Shown here piece by piece: positions 43,353 to 53,219 of a stretch of DNA of 64,000 bases. The notes beneath the pieces are model-generated. The model was given only the letters and a program-made list of their open reading frames with translations. It was not told the origin of the DNA and made no database searches. The stretch covers positions 310,001 to 374,000 of the forward strand of contig NZ_LXER01000006.1 in NCBI RefSeq assembly GCF_001654925.1. Reading direction: 5' to 3'. The translations under genes and the position numbers were made by a program. Source of the stretch: Buttiauxella brennerae ATCC 51605 (GTDB taxonomy: Bacteria > Pseudomonadota > Gammaproteobacteria > Enterobacterales > Enterobacteriaceae). Numbering within the stretch: position 1 is the first letter of the stretch; every line of letters begins with the position of its first letter.

Positions 43353-46300
43353 TTGCCGCTGTCATTCGCTGGTCCCTAAAAAACCGGCTGCTGGTTTTGT
43401 TGGCGGCAATCATGATGGCGGCGTGGGGTATCTGGTCGCTACAACGAGCACCGCTTGATGCACTACCGGATCTCTCGGATGTGCAGGTGATCATTCGTAT
43501 CAACTATCCGGGCAAAGCACCGCAGGTGGTTGAAGACCAGGTCACTTATCCGCTCACCACCACCATGCTTTCGGTGCCGGGCGCGAAAACCGTGCGCGGT
43601 TTTTCGATGTTTGGCGATTCGTATGTCTACATTTTGTTTGAAGACGGCACCGATCCGTATTGGGCGCGCTCACGGGTTCTTGAATACTTAAGCCAGGTTC
43701 AGTCGCAGCTTCCACCAGAGGCAAAGGCATCCTTAGGGCCTGATGCCACCGGGGTTGGCTGGGTATATGAATATGCGCTGGTGGACAGAACCGGGAAACA
43801 CAGCCTGGCCGATTTACGTGCCTTGCAGGACTGGACGCTCAAGTTTGAGCTTAAAACTGTTCCTAACGTTTCAGAAGTGGCAAGCGTTGGCGGGATGGTG
43901 CGGCAGTATCAAATAGTGCTCGATCCGCAACGCATGCGTGCGCTGAATATCACCCATCAGCAAGTGATTGATGCCGTGCAAAGTGCCAACCAGGAAGGTG
44001 GGGGCTCAGTCATTGAAATGGGTGAAGCCGAATATATGGTGCGCACCGCAGGCTACCTGAAAAATCTTGATGACTTTAAACAGGTCGTGATCACTACGCG
44101 AGAAGGTGTACCGGTTTTACTGAGTGATGTGGCGACATTGCGCATGGGGCCGGAAATTCGCCGGGGAGTGGCAGAGTTCAACGGTGAGGGTGAGGTTGCA
44201 GGCGGCATTATTGTGATGCGTTATGGCAAAAACGCGCTTGACACGATTAACGCTGTCAAAGCGAAACTTCAGCAAATCCAGAAGAGTTTGCCTGCGGGCG
44301 TGGAAATTGTGCCGGTTTATGACCGTTCACATCTCATTGAAAACGCGATTGAAACGCTCTCCCACAAGCTGCTGGAAGAGTTTATCGTCGTGGCGATTAT
44401 CTGCTCGTTGTTCTTATTCCATTTCCGTTCGGCACTGGTGGCGATGATCACGTTGCCGCTGGGGATTCTGGGTGCATTTATCGTCATGCATTACCAGGGA
44501 GTGAACGCGAACATTATGTCCCTGGGGGGGATCGCGATCGCGATTGGTGCCATGGTCGATGCGGCGATCGTGATGATCGAAAACATGCACAAAGTGCTGG
44601 AGCAGTGGCGGCACGATAACCCTGACAAACAGCCCACAAGTGGCGATTACTGGCGCATTTCAGAGCAAGCCGCTGTCGAAGTCGGACCTGCACTGTTTTG
44701 TAGTTTGCTGATTATCACGCTGTCCTTTATTCCGGTGTTTTCCCTTGAAGCGCAGGAAGGGCGGATGTTCTCACCGCTGGCATTCACCAAAACCTATGCC
44801 ATGGCGGTCGCCGCCGGGCTGGGAATTACGCTGGTACCGGTGCTGATGGGCTATTTTATTCGCGGGAAAATCCCGGATGAAAAAGCCAACCCTATCAACC
44901 GCTGGCTGATAGCTGCCTACGAACCGTTGTTGGATAAAGTGCTGGCGCGGCCTAAAGCCACGCTGGTGGTTGCAGGACTGGTATTGCTTGCCACGTTATG
45001 GCCGCTCAGTCGCCTGGGCAGTGAATTTATGCCGCCGCTCGATGAAGGTGATTTGCTGTATATGCCATCAACGTTGCCGGGCATTTCTGCGCGTGAAGCC
45101 GGGCGCTTACTGCAACAAACCGACCGCTTAATCAAAATGGTTCCTGAGGTGGCGACGGTATTTGGTAAAGCCGGGCGGGCGGATACTGCAACGGACCCGG
45201 CACCGCTGACCATGATTGAGACGACGATTCGCTTTAAACCTCGCGACCAGTGGCGGCCGGGAATGACGATGGACAAACTGGTCAGTGAACTTGATAGCGT
45301 GGTGAAGGTGCCCGGCATCGCCAATGTTTGGGTTCCACCGATCCGCAATCGCCTGGATATGCTGGCGACGGGTATCAAAAGCCCGGTAGGTATCAAGGTG
45401 AATGGCAACAATATTGCGGTTATTGAGCAAGTTGCTGAGCAAATTGAACGAGTGGTGAAGCAGGTGCCGGGCGTCACGTCGGCGCTGGCGGAAAGGCTCG
45501 GCGGTGGGCGTTATATTGATATTAATATCGACCGACTAAAAGCGGCACGGTATGGCGTGTCAGTCAAAGAGTTGCAATCATTAGTGGCGACGGTCATTGG
45601 TGGGCAAAACATAGGTGAAACCATCGAGGGGCGTGAACGCTATCCTATTAATGTTCGTTACCCACGAGAAGTGCGGGATAACGTCCAGAAACTGCGAAAT
45701 TTACCGGTAATCACGGCCAATGGTAGCCAGATTGCACTTTCTGAGCTGGCGGATATCAGCATTACCGATGGCCCACCCATGCTAAAAAGTGAGAATGCAC
45801 GTTTGTCGAATTGGGTTTATGTCGACTTACGGGGCCGGGATCTGAAATCGGCGGTGGAAGATATGCAGCGTGCCGTTTCGCAGCAAGTCAAATTACCTGA
45901 TGGTGTTTCATTATCCTGGTCCGGGCAATTTGAATATTTAGAGCGAGCGAGCGCTAAATTGAGAATAGTCTTACCATTCACGCTGGTTATTATTTTCGTC
46001 TTACTTTACGTGACATTCTCGCGGGTAAGTGATGCGCTTTTAATAATGGGCACTCTGCCATTCTCTCTTATTGGTGGTGTCTGGCTGCTTTATTTGTTGG
46101 GGTATAATTTATCGGTTGCTGGGGCAGTGGGTTTTATTGCCCTTGCCGGGGTGGCGGCTGAATTTGGCGTAATAATGGTACTGTATTTAAATCAGGCGAT
46201 TGCGAGGCATAAAGCACTGGACCCACAAGGCGGAAAACTGATGCTTATGCGCGCGCTCCATGAAGGTGCAGTGCTGCGTGTCAGGCCAAAAGTGATGACG

Positions 46301-46468
46301 GTTGCGACAATTATGGCGGGTCTGTTGCCAATAATGTGGGGCGATGGGACGGGTTCTGAAGTGATGAGGCGTATTGCCGCGCCAATGATTGGCGGCATGA
46401 TTACAGCACCTTTATTGTCGATGCTGGTCATTCCGGCGATGTACGTGTTACTAAAAAAGCATAAATAA
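43349..46468 (+). CDS. cusA: CusA-type heavy-metal RND efflux pump (Cu/Ag)
   Basis: A 1039-residue inner membrane proton-driven pump of the HME-RND family, with 12 membrane segments and two large periplasmic loops. Family stretches are the N-terminus [40 protein letters not shown] (with the proton-relay Asp, about residue 400), [20 protein letters not shown] (about 565) and the C-terminal [20 protein letters not shown]. It is the last gene of the operon. No cusRS pair lies beside it, so regulation must come from elsewhere. Confidence 0.94.
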   Translation: MIAAVIRWSLKNRLLVLLAAIMMAAWGIWSLQRAPLDALPDLSDVQVIIRINYPGKAPQVVEDQVTYPLTTTMLSVPGAKTVRGFSMFGDSYVYILFEDGTDPYWARSRVLEYLSQVQSQLPPEAKASLGPDATGVGWVYEYALVDRTGKHSLADLRALQDWTLKFELKTVPNVSEVASVGGMVRQYQIVLDPQRMRALNITHQQVIDAVQSANQEGGGSVIEMGEAEYMVRTAGYLKNLDDFKQVVITTREGVPVLLSDVATLRMGPEIRRGVAEFNGEGEVAGGIIVMRYGKNALDTINAVKAKLQQIQKSLPAGVEIVPVYDRSHLIENAIETLSHKLLEEFIVVAIICSLFLFHFRSALVAMITLPLGILGAFIVMHYQGVNANIMSLGGIAIAIGAMVDAAIVMIENMHKVLEQWRHDNPDKQPTSGDYWRISEQAAVEVGPALFCSLLIITLSFIPVFSLEAQEGRMFSPLAFTKTYAMAVAAGLGITLVPVLMGYFIRGKIPDEKANPINRWLIAAYEPLLDKVLARPKATLVVAGLVLLATLWPLSRLGSEFMPPLDEGDLLYMPSTLPGISAREAGRLLQQTDRLIKMVPEVATVFGKAGRADTATDPAPLTMIETTIRFKPRDQWRPGMTMDKLVSELDSVVKVPGIANVWVPPIRNRLDMLATGIKSPVGIKVNGNNIAVIEQVAEQIERVVKQVPGVTSALAERLGGGRYIDINIDRLKAARYGVSVKELQSLVATVIGGQNIGETIEGRERYPINVRYPREVRDNVQKLRNLPVITANGSQIALSELADISITDGPPMLKSENARLSNWVYVDLRGRDLKSAVEDMQRAVSQQVKLPDGVSLSWSGQFEYLERASAKLRIVLPFTLVIIFVLLYVTFSRVSDALLIMGTLPFSLIGGVWLLYLLGYNLSVAGAVGFIALAGVAAEFGVIMVLYLNQAIARHKALDPQGGKLMLMRALHEGAVLRVRPKVMTVATIMAGLLPIMWGDGTGSEVMRRIAAPMIGGMITAPLLSMLVIPAMYVLLKKHK

Positions 46469-46472
46469 GAAT

Positions 46473-46518
46473 TAGTTACCACATCGTTTATAATGACCTG
46501 TAAGTGGTGTGGTAACTA
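46473..46518. promoter_or_regulatory. 11-bp inverted repeat between cusA and pagP
   Basis: Arms TAGTTACCACA (46473-46483) and TGTGGTAACTA (46508-46518) are perfect and enclose 24 bases that include TATAAT (46489-46494). It begins 4 bases after the cusA stop. It could be a terminator stem without T-run, or an operator around a promoter for pagP. The rest of the gap is AT-rich. Confidence 0.5.
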
Positions 46519-46636
46519 TTAATGTTGAGTCATTAAACAAAAAACACAATATTTAGGAATTAAGCACGGATTCATTTAGGTTTGGTTAATATACAATTTG
46601 TTAAGTTGCGTATTAGATTTTGATGTGGAAATTAAT

Positions 46637-47212
46637 GTGGCTTTAACAAATAAAATTCTCATTTCTATTCTTTTGTCGTTCTCACCGATGCTGGGTATTT
46701 CCAGCGCTTTGGCCGGTCAAAATAGTGTGTTAGGCGATGCCTGGAACAGCTTGTCGTCAAACGTTTCGCAAACGTGGAATGAGCCACAACATTATGATTT
46801 GTATGTGCCAGCAATAACCTGGCACGCTCGTTTTGCCTACGATAAAGAAAAAACAGACGAGTATAACGAACGCCCCTGGGGCATCGGGTTTGGGCAAACA
46901 CGTTGGGATGAGAGTGGTAACTGGCATGGCCTGTATGTGATGGCTTTCAAAGACTCTTTTAACAAGTGGGAGCCGATCGGCGGCTACGGTTGGGAGAAGA
47001 TCTGGCGCCCGTTAAAAGACGATAATTTCCACTTAGGGCTGGGGTATACGCTCGGGGTCACGGCGCGAGATAACTGGAGCTACATCCCGCTGCCAGTGGT
47101 GTTGCCGCTGGCCTCTGTAGGTTATGGCCGGGCCACGTTCCAGATGACGTATATCCCTGGAACTTACAACAACGGTAACGTTTACTTTGCCTGGTTGCGC
47201 TTCCAGTTCTGA
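46637..47212 (+). CDS. pagP: Lipid A palmitoyltransferase PagP
   Basis: Outer membrane 8-strand beta-barrel enzyme that moves a palmitate from phospholipid to lipid A. GTG at 46637 is chosen: GGA lies eight bases before it, and it gives a clean signal peptide of about 26 residues (ending ISSALA) and 191 residues in all (E. coli 186). The catalytic region is intact, with the active His in [20 protein letters not shown] and Asp-Ser in AFKDSFNKW. It ends in Phe ([11 protein letters not shown]), as needed for barrel assembly. In E. coli it directly follows dcuC; here the copper operon stands between. Confidence 0.93.
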   Translation: MALTNKILISILLSFSPMLGISSALAGQNSVLGDAWNSLSSNVSQTWNEPQHYDLYVPAITWHARFAYDKEKTDEYNERPWGIGFGQTRWDESGNWHGLYVMAFKDSFNKWEPIGGYGWEKIWRPLKDDNFHLGLGYTLGVTARDNWSYIPLPVVLPLASVGYGRATFQMTYIPGTYNNGNVYFAWLRFQF

Positions 47213-47413
47213 ATAGCCGTAAGCACCAGGAATCAAACCAAACCAGCGACTTTGCTATCTATAGTTCAAAAATACGTGCTGCTGCACATTTTTTAAAATA
47301 GGTAGCAATTTTTATCACTTTTTAGCAATTCTGGGCTGGACAAAATCCATCACAATTGGTGTACTGATGTCCGACACAGCATTTGTGTCGTTTTTCATGT
47401 AAAGGTAATTTAG

Positions 47414-47623
47414 ATGTCTAAGATTAAAGGTAACGTTAAGTGGTTTAACGAGTCAAAAGGCTTTGGCTTCATTACTCCGGAAGATGGTAGCAAAGATGTG
47501 TTTGTTCACTTCTCTGCAATCCAGAGCAATGGTTTCAAAACCCTGGCAGAAGGTCAGCGCGTTGAGTTTGAAATCACTAACGGTGCCAAAGGCCCATCTG
47601 CTGCAAACGTAATGCCTATCTAA
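47414..47623 (+). CDS. cspE: Cold-shock family protein CspE
   Basis: A 69-residue OB-fold nucleic-acid chaperone and transcription antiterminator. RNP1 (KGFGFI) and RNP2 (VFVHFSAI) are present, and the sequence is virtually that of E. coli CspE. About 200 bases upstream hold its promoter and leader, with AAAGGTAA before the ATG. It lies between pagP and crcB, as in E. coli. Confidence 0.97.
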   Translation: MSKIKGNVKWFNESKGFGFITPEDGSKDVFVHFSAIQSNGFKTLAEGQRVEFEITNGAKGPSAANVMPI

Positions 47624-47645
47624 GGCTTTACCAGCAGAATATAAA

Positions 47646-47663
47646 AACCCGCTAAGGCGGGTT
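47646..47663 (+). terminator. cspE terminator
   Basis: Stem AACCCGC / GCGGGTT with loop TAAG and a run of eight T, starting 23 bases after the cspE stop: a classical intrinsic terminator. Confidence 0.95.
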
Positions 47664-47678
47664 TTTTTTGCTCTGAAT

Positions 47679-47765
47679 TCAGGAAAACAGATAAATTTTC
47701 ACAAAGCACATCACAATCAGCGTGCTCATCAGCACCGCCGCCCATCCAGCAACACGTTCTTTCAT
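47679..47765 (-). CDS. Putative 28-residue single-pass membrane protein
   Basis: Reverse-strand mini-gene reading MKERVAGWAAVLMSTLIVMC and continuing FVKIYLFS. It has a short charged N-terminus and one hydrophobic helix (about residues 7-27), the layout of many enterobacterial small membrane proteins. TGGGG lies nine bases before the ATG, a moderate ribosome site. It lies downstream of crcB on the same strand, 70 bases away. I do not recognise its family; conservation in relatives would decide whether it is real. Confidence 0.5.
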   Translation of the reverse strand: MKERVAGWAAVLMSTLIVMCFVKIYLFS

Positions 47766-47835
47766 TATTTGGCCCCACGCTAATTTTCATCCAGATTGGC
47801 AGACAAAAATTAAGCTAACCTTAACGTGCTGAGAA

Positions 47836-48219
47836 TCAGTGGCCGTATGTCAAAGAAACTAACCAAAATGCGATTGCTGTCATAGTCAGAGAACCCGCAA
47901 GGTTCAGAAGTATATTGAGCCCGGCCCAGGCTAAACGCCCATCCTGCAGCAAGAACACCACTTCGGCTGAAAATGTTGAAAAAGTTGTCAGGCCACCGCA
48001 AAAGCCCGTGGTGATTAACAATTTCCACACTGGATCGAGGTGCGTCATTCTGGTGAACAGCGCCAACCCCAGACCGATGATAAACGCCCCGACCAGGTTT
48101 GCCGTTAATGTTCCAACCGGGATAGCGCCATGCACCGGGTTTAGCTTCATACTCACTAACCAACGCACAACACTCCCCGTTCCACCGCCAATAAATACGG
48201 CTAATAGCATTTGCAACAC
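47836..48219 (-). CDS. crcB: Fluoride ion channel CrcB (Fluc)
   Basis: Dual-topology inner membrane channel that exports fluoride. The 127-residue protein has four membrane helices and the signatures [11 protein letters not shown] and [16 protein letters not shown] at 48219 gives exactly the E. coli length and start ([12 protein letters not shown] type), with AGGAAA before it; the longer frame to 48357 is rejected because it overlaps ybeM. No fluoride riboswitch is evident in the short gap to ybeM. Confidence 0.95.
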   Translation of the reverse strand: MLQMLLAVFIGGGTGSVVRWLVSMKLNPVHGAIPVGTLTANLVGAFIIGLGLALFTRMTHLDPVWKLLITTGFCGGLTTFSTFSAEVVFLLQDGRLAWAGLNILLNLAGSLTMTAIAFWLVSLTYGH

Positions 48220-48325
48220 GATAGTTTCCTGCTTTTTATATTCGTAAGTGTTTGAGTGTAACGCCCGCACAGTAAGTTTCACACCGGGTATACTGAAATT
48301 ATTCAGCGTCTTTTGAGGGACTTTC

Positions 48326-49114
48326 ATGAAAGTTGCGGTAGGACAATTTGCGGTCACTAAGGTATGGCAGGAAAATGTACAAACTTGCCTGGACTTGATG
48401 ACTCAAGCGCAAGCTGCTGGAGCACAATTGCTTGTGTTACCCGAGGCTGTACTGGCTCGCGATGATAACGACCCCGATTTGTCGGTGAAGTCTGCACAAA
48501 CGATGAATGACGCGTTTATCGACAAACTGTGCGGGCAAAGTCGTCATGACCAGATGACAACGATTCTGACGCTTCATATCAAAACGACGGCAGGGCGGGC
48601 GGCAAATACCTTACTGGCCATTCGCGGTGGTGAGGTGATCGCTCGTTATCAAAAACTTCATCTTTATGATGCGTTTAATGTGCAAGAATCTCGGCTGGTT
48701 GATGCCGGCAATAGTCTGCCGCCATTGATTGATGTTGCTGGCTTTAAAGTGGGGTTGATGACCTGCTACGATCTGCGCTTCCCGGAGATGGCCCTGAGCC
48801 TGGCGCTGGCGGGAGCAGATATTTTAGTGTTACCTGCAGCATGGTTACGCGGCCCGAATAAAGAGATGCACTGGGCAACATTGCTTGCGGCTCGTGCGCT
48901 CGATACAACCTGCTATATTGTTGCTTCCGGTGAATGTGGCAATAAGAATATTGGCCATAGTCGGGTTGTTGATCCGCTCGGGGTTGTGATTGCAGCGGCA
49001 AATCAGAAACCGACAATGATCTATGCTGAACTGGAAAGCCAACACCTCACCGAAGTGCGAGCGATGTTGCCGGTCCTAAAAAATCGTCGTTTTGCTTCCC
49101 CGCGGTTGTTATGA
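48326..49114 (+). CDS. ybeM: Deaminated glutathione amidase YbeM (Nit1)
   Basis: A 262-residue nitrilase-family amidohydrolase that hydrolyses deaminated glutathione, a metabolite-repair function. The Glu-Lys-Cys triad is seen in [10 protein letters not shown] (Glu about 42), [10 protein letters not shown] (Lys about 110) and [12 protein letters not shown] (Cys about 146). It is divergent from crcB and upstream of tatE, as in E. coli. Confidence 0.94.
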   Translation: MKVAVGQFAVTKVWQENVQTCLDLMTQAQAAGAQLLVLPEAVLARDDNDPDLSVKSAQTMNDAFIDKLCGQSRHDQMTTILTLHIKTTAGRAANTLLAIRGGEVIARYQKLHLYDAFNVQESRLVDAGNSLPPLIDVAGFKVGLMTCYDLRFPEMALSLALAGADILVLPAAWLRGPNKEMHWATLLAARALDTTCYIVASGECGNKNIGHSRVVDPLGVVIAAANQKPTMIYAELESQHLTEVRAMLPVLKNRRFASPRLL

Positions 49115-49242
49115 TTGTTTTTTGAGCCGATGTTGATTCAACTTGTTACAGGTTGCTATTGTATCGCACGAGAAAATGACCGTTAATTGTCTCAGTGTAT
49201 TATTCGCCGTATTCACGGCACGCATGATTAAAGAAGGTTGTT

Positions 49243-49446
49243 ATGGGTGAGATTAGTATTACAAAGTTGTTGGTGATCGGTGCGCTGATTGTTTTGTTAT
49301 TTGGCACCAAGAAGTTGCGCACCCTCGGTGGCGACCTCGGCTCGGCAATCAAGGGCTTCAAGAAAGCCATGAATGACGACGAAACTAGCGCGAAATCTGC
49401 CAACACTGCGGATACCGCAGGTGATCGTATTACGCATAAAGACTGA
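49243..49446 (+). CDS. tatE: Twin-arginine translocase subunit TatE
   Basis: A 67-residue TatA-like component of the Tat protein export system. The membrane helix is at about residues 4-20, the hinge [20 protein letters not shown] follows, and the tail is acidic. The length and order match E. coli TatE. A terminator follows at 49477. Confidence 0.96.
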   Translation: MGEISITKLLVIGALIVLLFGTKKLRTLGGDLGSAIKGFKKAMNDDETSAKSANTADTAGDRITHKD

Positions 49447-49476
49447 TTACGAAACAGCTTTCGAACAGATATAAAA

Positions 49477-49499
49477 AACCGGCATCAAATGTGCCGGTT
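49477..49499. terminator. Shared tatE / lipA terminator
   Basis: 8-bp stem AACCGGCA / TGCCGGTT with loop TCAAATG, T-run TTTTT after it on the + strand and also T-rich on the reverse strand (TTTTTTAT). It lies between the convergent tatE and lipA and can act on both. Confidence 0.92.
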
Positions 49500-49543
49500 T
49501 TTTTGTGGTCGCCGCAAAATAAAAGTAACAATTTGTTACGTCG

Positions 49544-50509
49544 TTATTTGACTTCCATGCCTTTGGCTTGCAGGTCTGCATGGTAAGAAGAGCGGACAAA
49601 CGGGCCGCAAGCTGCATGGGTAAAGCCCATCGCCAGCGCTTCTGCTTTCATCTCTTCAAACTCATCAGGGCTAACATAACGTTGCACTGGCAAGTGGTGA
49701 CGGCTTGGCTGTAAATACTGGCCCAGCGTCAACATGGTGACACCGTGGCGGCGTAAATCGCGCATCACTTCCACAATTTCTGCATTCGTTTCACCTAAAC
49801 CCACCATCAACCCTGATTTAGTCGGGATATCCGGGTGCGCTTCTTTAAAACGTTCCAGCAATTTCAGTGACCAGTTGTAGTCAGCACCTGGGCGTACTTT
49901 ACGGTAGATACGCGGCACGTTTTCCAGGTTGTGGTTGAAGACATCCGGTGGCGTAGCGGTGAGGATCTCTAACGCTTTATCCATACGGCCACGGAAGTCG
50001 GGAACCAATGTTTCAATCTTGATGGTTGGGTTTTTTTCACGAATCGCGCTGATGCAATCGGCAAAATGCTGAGCACCACCATCACGCAGATCATCACGGT
50101 CAACGGATGTGATAACCACATAGCGTAATCCCATGTCAGCGATAGTTTGGGCAAGTTTAACGGGTTCATTGGTGTCTGGCGCAACAGGGCGGCCATGAGC
50201 AACATCGCAGAACGGGCAGCGACGAGTACAGATTGCACCAAGAATCATAAAAGTTGCAGTACCGTGGTTGAAACATTCTGCCAGGTTCGGGCAGGAAGCT
50301 TCTTCACACACAGAGTGCAGGCCGTTCTTGCGCATTGCTGCTTTGATACCCTGAATTCGGGTCGAGTCAGATGGAAGTTTGATCTTCATCCATTCTGGCT
50401 TTCTTAACAGCTCCTGGCGCTCTGTTACCACGTTTTTAACCGGGATCAGAGCCATTTTATCGGCGTCGCGGTACTTGACGCCGCGTTCCATGACAATAGG
50501 TTTACTCAT
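49544..50509 (-). CDS. lipA: Lipoyl synthase LipA
   Basis: Radical-SAM enzyme that inserts two sulfurs into protein-bound octanoate. The auxiliary cluster ligands are in [12 protein letters not shown] (about residues 68-79), and the radical-SAM motif CTRRCPFC (CxxxCxxC) at about 94-101. The 321 residues equal E. coli LipA, including the C-terminal RSSYHAD. It works with LipB encoded nearby. Confidence 0.97.
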   Translation of the reverse strand: MSKPIVMERGVKYRDADKMALIPVKNVVTERQELLRKPEWMKIKLPSDSTRIQGIKAAMRKNGLHSVCEEASCPNLAECFNHGTATFMILGAICTRRCPFCDVAHGRPVAPDTNEPVKLAQTIADMGLRYVVITSVDRDDLRDGGAQHFADCISAIREKNPTIKIETLVPDFRGRMDKALEILTATPPDVFNHNLENVPRIYRKVRPGADYNWSLKLLERFKEAHPDIPTKSGLMVGLGETNAEIVEVMRDLRRHGVTMLTLGQYLQPSRHHLPVQRYVSPDEFEEMKAEALAMGFTHAACGPFVRSSYHADLQAKGMEVK

Positions 50510-50732
50510 ATCGTACGTGTTCCAGTTGCTGAAAAAAGTCAGGCTAATCGAATGTTTTATTTATCAACTATTTTTTAATAACGACTGAAGTATATCATCA
50601 CTGAAGGGGATAAATCAGCCTGGCAGAGCAGGAAATGGGGAAAGAATTGTAAATGAGTTGTTGGTTTGTGCGCTTTTAAGCGTTAACAATTGGCAAGTCG
50701 ACCTCAAGGTTGTGAGCCAGAGGCCGAAGTCA

Positions 50733-51656
50733 CTATGCAGTCTGAAACTCATGCAGGATGGTATCCATGACTTCCTTCAGCACCGCATCTCGTGAACTGA
50801 GTTTATTAATGTGCATTGTGGTAGTGATGGTCGTGCTTGAGAAAAGTGTGCTCTCGATGACTTTAAGCTGAAAAGAGCGAGAAAACATCTCGAATAACTT
50901 ATACGGCATAAACCCAATCATGTCACTTGTGCTTATCATTGAGGCAATGGTTAAAATGTTATAGCTACTAAAAGATATCTGACGGTTAGGCAACTTTTCG
51001 CTAATGAGCAGACGTGCATTGACTAACAGATCGTCCGGCATGGTCAAAAAGGTGCAATTCAAATTTTGAGTATCACCTTCATTAAATAGGGTCGCTGCTG
51101 TGGGGTGATCATGGCGGCATACCGCAACCAGGTCGTCATTATAAAGATTATAACTTGCGATCGCAGGGCCATGATGCGGGTTTGTGTCGATGGCAATATC
51201 GGCCTGGAATTGCGATAACTGGTTTTTTACTATCGGTACGTGACGAATAGATAAATTAGGGTTTACCTTTTGAATGGCTGAGTGGATTCTCGGCATCAAC
51301 AAGGCCCCAATTGAAGGCTGGCTTGCAAGAGTAATGGTTCTTTGCTTATCGTAATTATTATTAACATCCAGTGCACACAGAATCGATTCAAATCCGAGAC
51401 TGATATATTCATGCAAATGAGCAGCATAGGCAGTCGGCGTGACGCCTTGCCCTTTACGGATAAACAGTGGGTCTGGGAAAGTTGATCTAAGCTTCTGGAT
51501 GGACTGGCTAATAGCTGAAGGCGTTAGATTCAGTACTTTTGCCGCATTGACAATGCCTTTGTGCACATAGACCGCCTCAAAAACGGTCAATAAATTCAGG
51601 TCGATATTGTGTAATGTTTTGAATGTTGGGTAATTATCTTCTTCATTTCTTTCCAT
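50733..51656 (-). CDS. ybeF: LysR-family regulator YbeF
   Basis: A 307-residue LysR regulator. The helix-turn-helix is at about residues 15-75 (NIDLNLLTVFEAVYVHKGIV, then LNLTPSAISQSIQKLR) and is almost identical to E. coli YbeF; the effector domain is more divergent. It keeps the YbeF place between lipA and lipB. The target and effector are unknown. The gene and its flank are more AT-rich than the neighbours. Confidence 0.9.
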   Translation of the reverse strand: MERNEEDNYPTFKTLHNIDLNLLTVFEAVYVHKGIVNAAKVLNLTPSAISQSIQKLRSTFPDPLFIRKGQGVTPTAYAAHLHEYISLGFESILCALDVNNNYDKQRTITLASQPSIGALLMPRIHSAIQKVNPNLSIRHVPIVKNQLSQFQADIAIDTNPHHGPAIASYNLYNDDLVAVCRHDHPTAATLFNEGDTQNLNCTFLTMPDDLLVNARLLISEKLPNRQISFSSYNILTIASMISTSDMIGFMPYKLFEMFSRSFQLKVIESTLFSSTTITTTMHINKLSSRDAVLKEVMDTILHEFQTA

Positions 51657-51855
51657 GATATTTCCATCCTTGTTTTGGCTAACCTTGGATTACAGCCATG
51701 CTAAATATTTACCATTACCTTATGTAAATAGCATTAAATGATTACTATTTCATAATAAAAGGGAGGTTGGCGTTTGTATCATTCATTTAATCTATTATAT
51801 AGATTTTATTTGTTAGAGTTTCGTAGGGTGTTGTAGACCCGTGAGCGCATAAGTA

Positions 51856-51982
51856 TATACCCGTCATACTTCAAGTTGCATGTGCGTTGGCTGCGCTTAC
51901 TCACCCGAATCACTTACCTGAGTCAGCTCATCGGGACTCGTTCTCTTGCCGCCTTCCTGCATCTTGAATTATTTTTGGTATA
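51856..51982. repeat. Full-length 127-bp palindromic intergenic repeat
   Basis: Ends TATACCC (51856-51862) and GGTATA (51977-51982) are inverted. Inside, CATACTTCAAGTTGC on the left pairs with the GCATCTTGAATTATT type on the right, and the centre contains CACCCGAATCACTTACCTGA, which pairs with TCAG...CTCATCGGG. The whole can fold as one long hairpin. Shorter members are at 10844, 19371 and 28589. It occupies the 450-base gap between ybeF and lipB. Confidence 0.8.
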
Positions 51983-52041
51983 GATTTCGATTATTTAACC
52001 GGAGGAGATTATACAAAACTAACTATGAAGTAAAGCGGCGC

Positions 52042-52059
52042 TTAATGGTTAACCATTAA
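52042..52059. repeat. Perfect 18-bp palindrome upstream of a hairpin
   Basis: TTAATGGTTAACCATTAA is a perfect palindrome with no loop. It touches the hairpin at 52058. It may be a binding site for a dimeric regulator or part of a cruciform; no function is assigned. Confidence 0.6.
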
Positions 52060-52087
52060 TAACTGCACCATAGGTAGTGCAGTTATT
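52058..52087. terminator. Strong hairpin after lipB
   Basis: A perfect 11-bp stem AATAACTGCAC / GTGCAGTTATT with an 8-base loop. It starts 20 bases after the lipB stop on the reverse strand and is the likely lipB terminator, though the downstream T-run on that strand is short. On the + strand it is followed by A/T runs. Confidence 0.7.
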
Positions 52088-52107
52088 AAAAAATATATAT
52101 ATTAAGA

Positions 52108-52743
52108 CTAAATATATTCAGTTGGTGGATTATTTAATAATTGAATAAAGCTATTGATGAGAAGCGGCTGAATATCATTAAGCGAAGTCCCCGCTCGTAG
52201 CGCACTCACCTGTGTCATTTCCAGACCGGCATAACCACAAGGGTTGATCCGCAGGAAAGGGCTGAGGTCCATATCAACGTTTAATGCTAATCCGTGGAAT
52301 GAACACCCTTTACGGATCCTCAGGCCGAGAGAGCAAATTTTGCGACCATCGACATAGACACCTGGCGCATCGGCGCGTGGGTAAGCGTTTATCCCCAATT
52401 CTGCCAGCGTGTTAACCACGGTTTGCTCAAGGATAGTGACCAGTTCTCTGACCCCGAGTTTACGGCGTTTAAGATTAAGCAGCACGTACATGACTTGCTG
52501 GCCTGGCCCGTGATATGTCACTTGGCCGCCACGGTCACTCTGGATCACCGGGATGTCTCCTGGAACTAATACATGTTCCGCTTTACCTGCCTGGCCTTGT
52601 GTAAATACGCGCTGGTGTTCGACCAGCCAAATTTCATCGGCGGTTGTTTCATCGCGGGTATTGGTAAAGTCATGCATTGCCTGCGAAATAGGTTCGTACG
52701 GTTGCAGGCCAAGTTGGCGGATTTGAATCGTATCTTGAGACAA
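52108..52743 (-). CDS. lipB: Octanoyltransferase LipB (TTG start)
   Basis: Transfers octanoate from acyl carrier protein to lipoyl domains for LipA. The 211-residue protein has [20 protein letters not shown] (about residues 70-89), the catalytic Lys in [12 protein letters not shown] (about 134) and Cys in [11 protein letters not shown] (about 168). The start is the TTG at 52743, which aligns with the E. coli start (YQDKI-type N-terminus) and has GGGGA seven bases upstream. The last 25 residues differ from E. coli. Confidence 0.94.
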   Translation of the reverse strand: MSQDTIQIRQLGLQPYEPISQAMHDFTNTRDETTADEIWLVEHQRVFTQGQAGKAEHVLVPGDIPVIQSDRGGQVTYHGPGQQVMYVLLNLKRRKLGVRELVTILEQTVVNTLAELGINAYPRADAPGVYVDGRKICSLGLRIRKGCSFHGLALNVDMDLSPFLRINPCGYAGLEMTQVSALRAGTSLNDIQPLLINSFIQLLNNPPTEYI

Positions 52744-52802
52744 AGTACTGTCCCCGGTAGGTAACAAAAGGTGGGCGAATTATACCACAGCAGGAACAAA
52801 AA

Positions 52803-52820
52803 ACCCGGCCAGGGCCGGGT
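52803..52820 (-). terminator. ybeD-downstream terminator
   Basis: 8-bp stem ACCCGGCC / GGCCGGGT with a 2-base centre, followed on the reverse strand by TTTTTTG. It lies 25 bases after the ybeD stop and ahead of lipB. Confidence 0.88.
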
Positions 52821-52844
52821 GTGCTCATTATTCAGGGTCGTTGA

Positions 52845-53108
52845 TCACAACACCATACGAACGATTTCGATATTGCCCAGCTCTTCGTACAGCGTTTCAA
52901 CTTGCTCAATATGGGTCGCAGTAATGGTAACCGAAACAGAATGGTAGTTACCTTTGCTGCTCGGTTTAACCTGCGGGGTGTAGTCACCAGGTGCGTGGCG
53001 CTGCACCACCTCAACGACCAAATCAACCAGCTCAGGCTTCGCCAGACCCATCACTTTGTAAGTAAAGGACGTCGGGAATTCGAGCAATTCTTTCAGATTG
53101 GTTTTCAT
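52845..53108 (-). CDS. ybeD: DUF493 protein YbeD
   Basis: An 87-residue protein with an ACT-like alpha/beta fold (DUF493). Function is unknown; conserved gene order with lipB suggests a link to lipoate or septal metabolism. The sequence ([20 protein letters not shown], later [10 protein letters not shown]) matches E. coli YbeD over its full length. Confidence 0.95.
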   Translation of the reverse strand: MKTNLKELLEFPTSFTYKVMGLAKPELVDLVVEVVQRHAPGDYTPQVKPSSKGNYHSVSVTITATHIEQVETLYEELGNIEIVRMVL

Positions 53109-53140
53109 GGTAGCTCCAGCGTTACGGCATTAAAAATAAT

Positions 53141-53166
53141 AACTCCCGCCAGCAGGGGCGGGAGTT
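53141..53166 (-). terminator. dacA terminator
   Basis: Perfect 10-bp stem AACTCCCGCC / GGCGGGAGTT with a 6-base loop, followed on the reverse strand by ATTATTTTTA. It lies 53 bases after the dacA stop. Confidence 0.92.
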
Positions 53167-53219
53167 GCTTTGATTCATAGTATATGGGGACGGCTTCCAC
53201 TCTTTCAAGTGTTCAATTA

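Noticed and set aside
47213-48325. Fluoride riboswitch near crcB
   Set aside because: No suitable structured leader is seen upstream of the crcB GTG; the gap to ybeM is about 106 bases and no crcB motif could be recognised.
48220-48357. 46-codon upstream extension of crcB
   Set aside because: It overlaps the divergent ybeM start; GTG at 48219 gives the E. coli length of 127.
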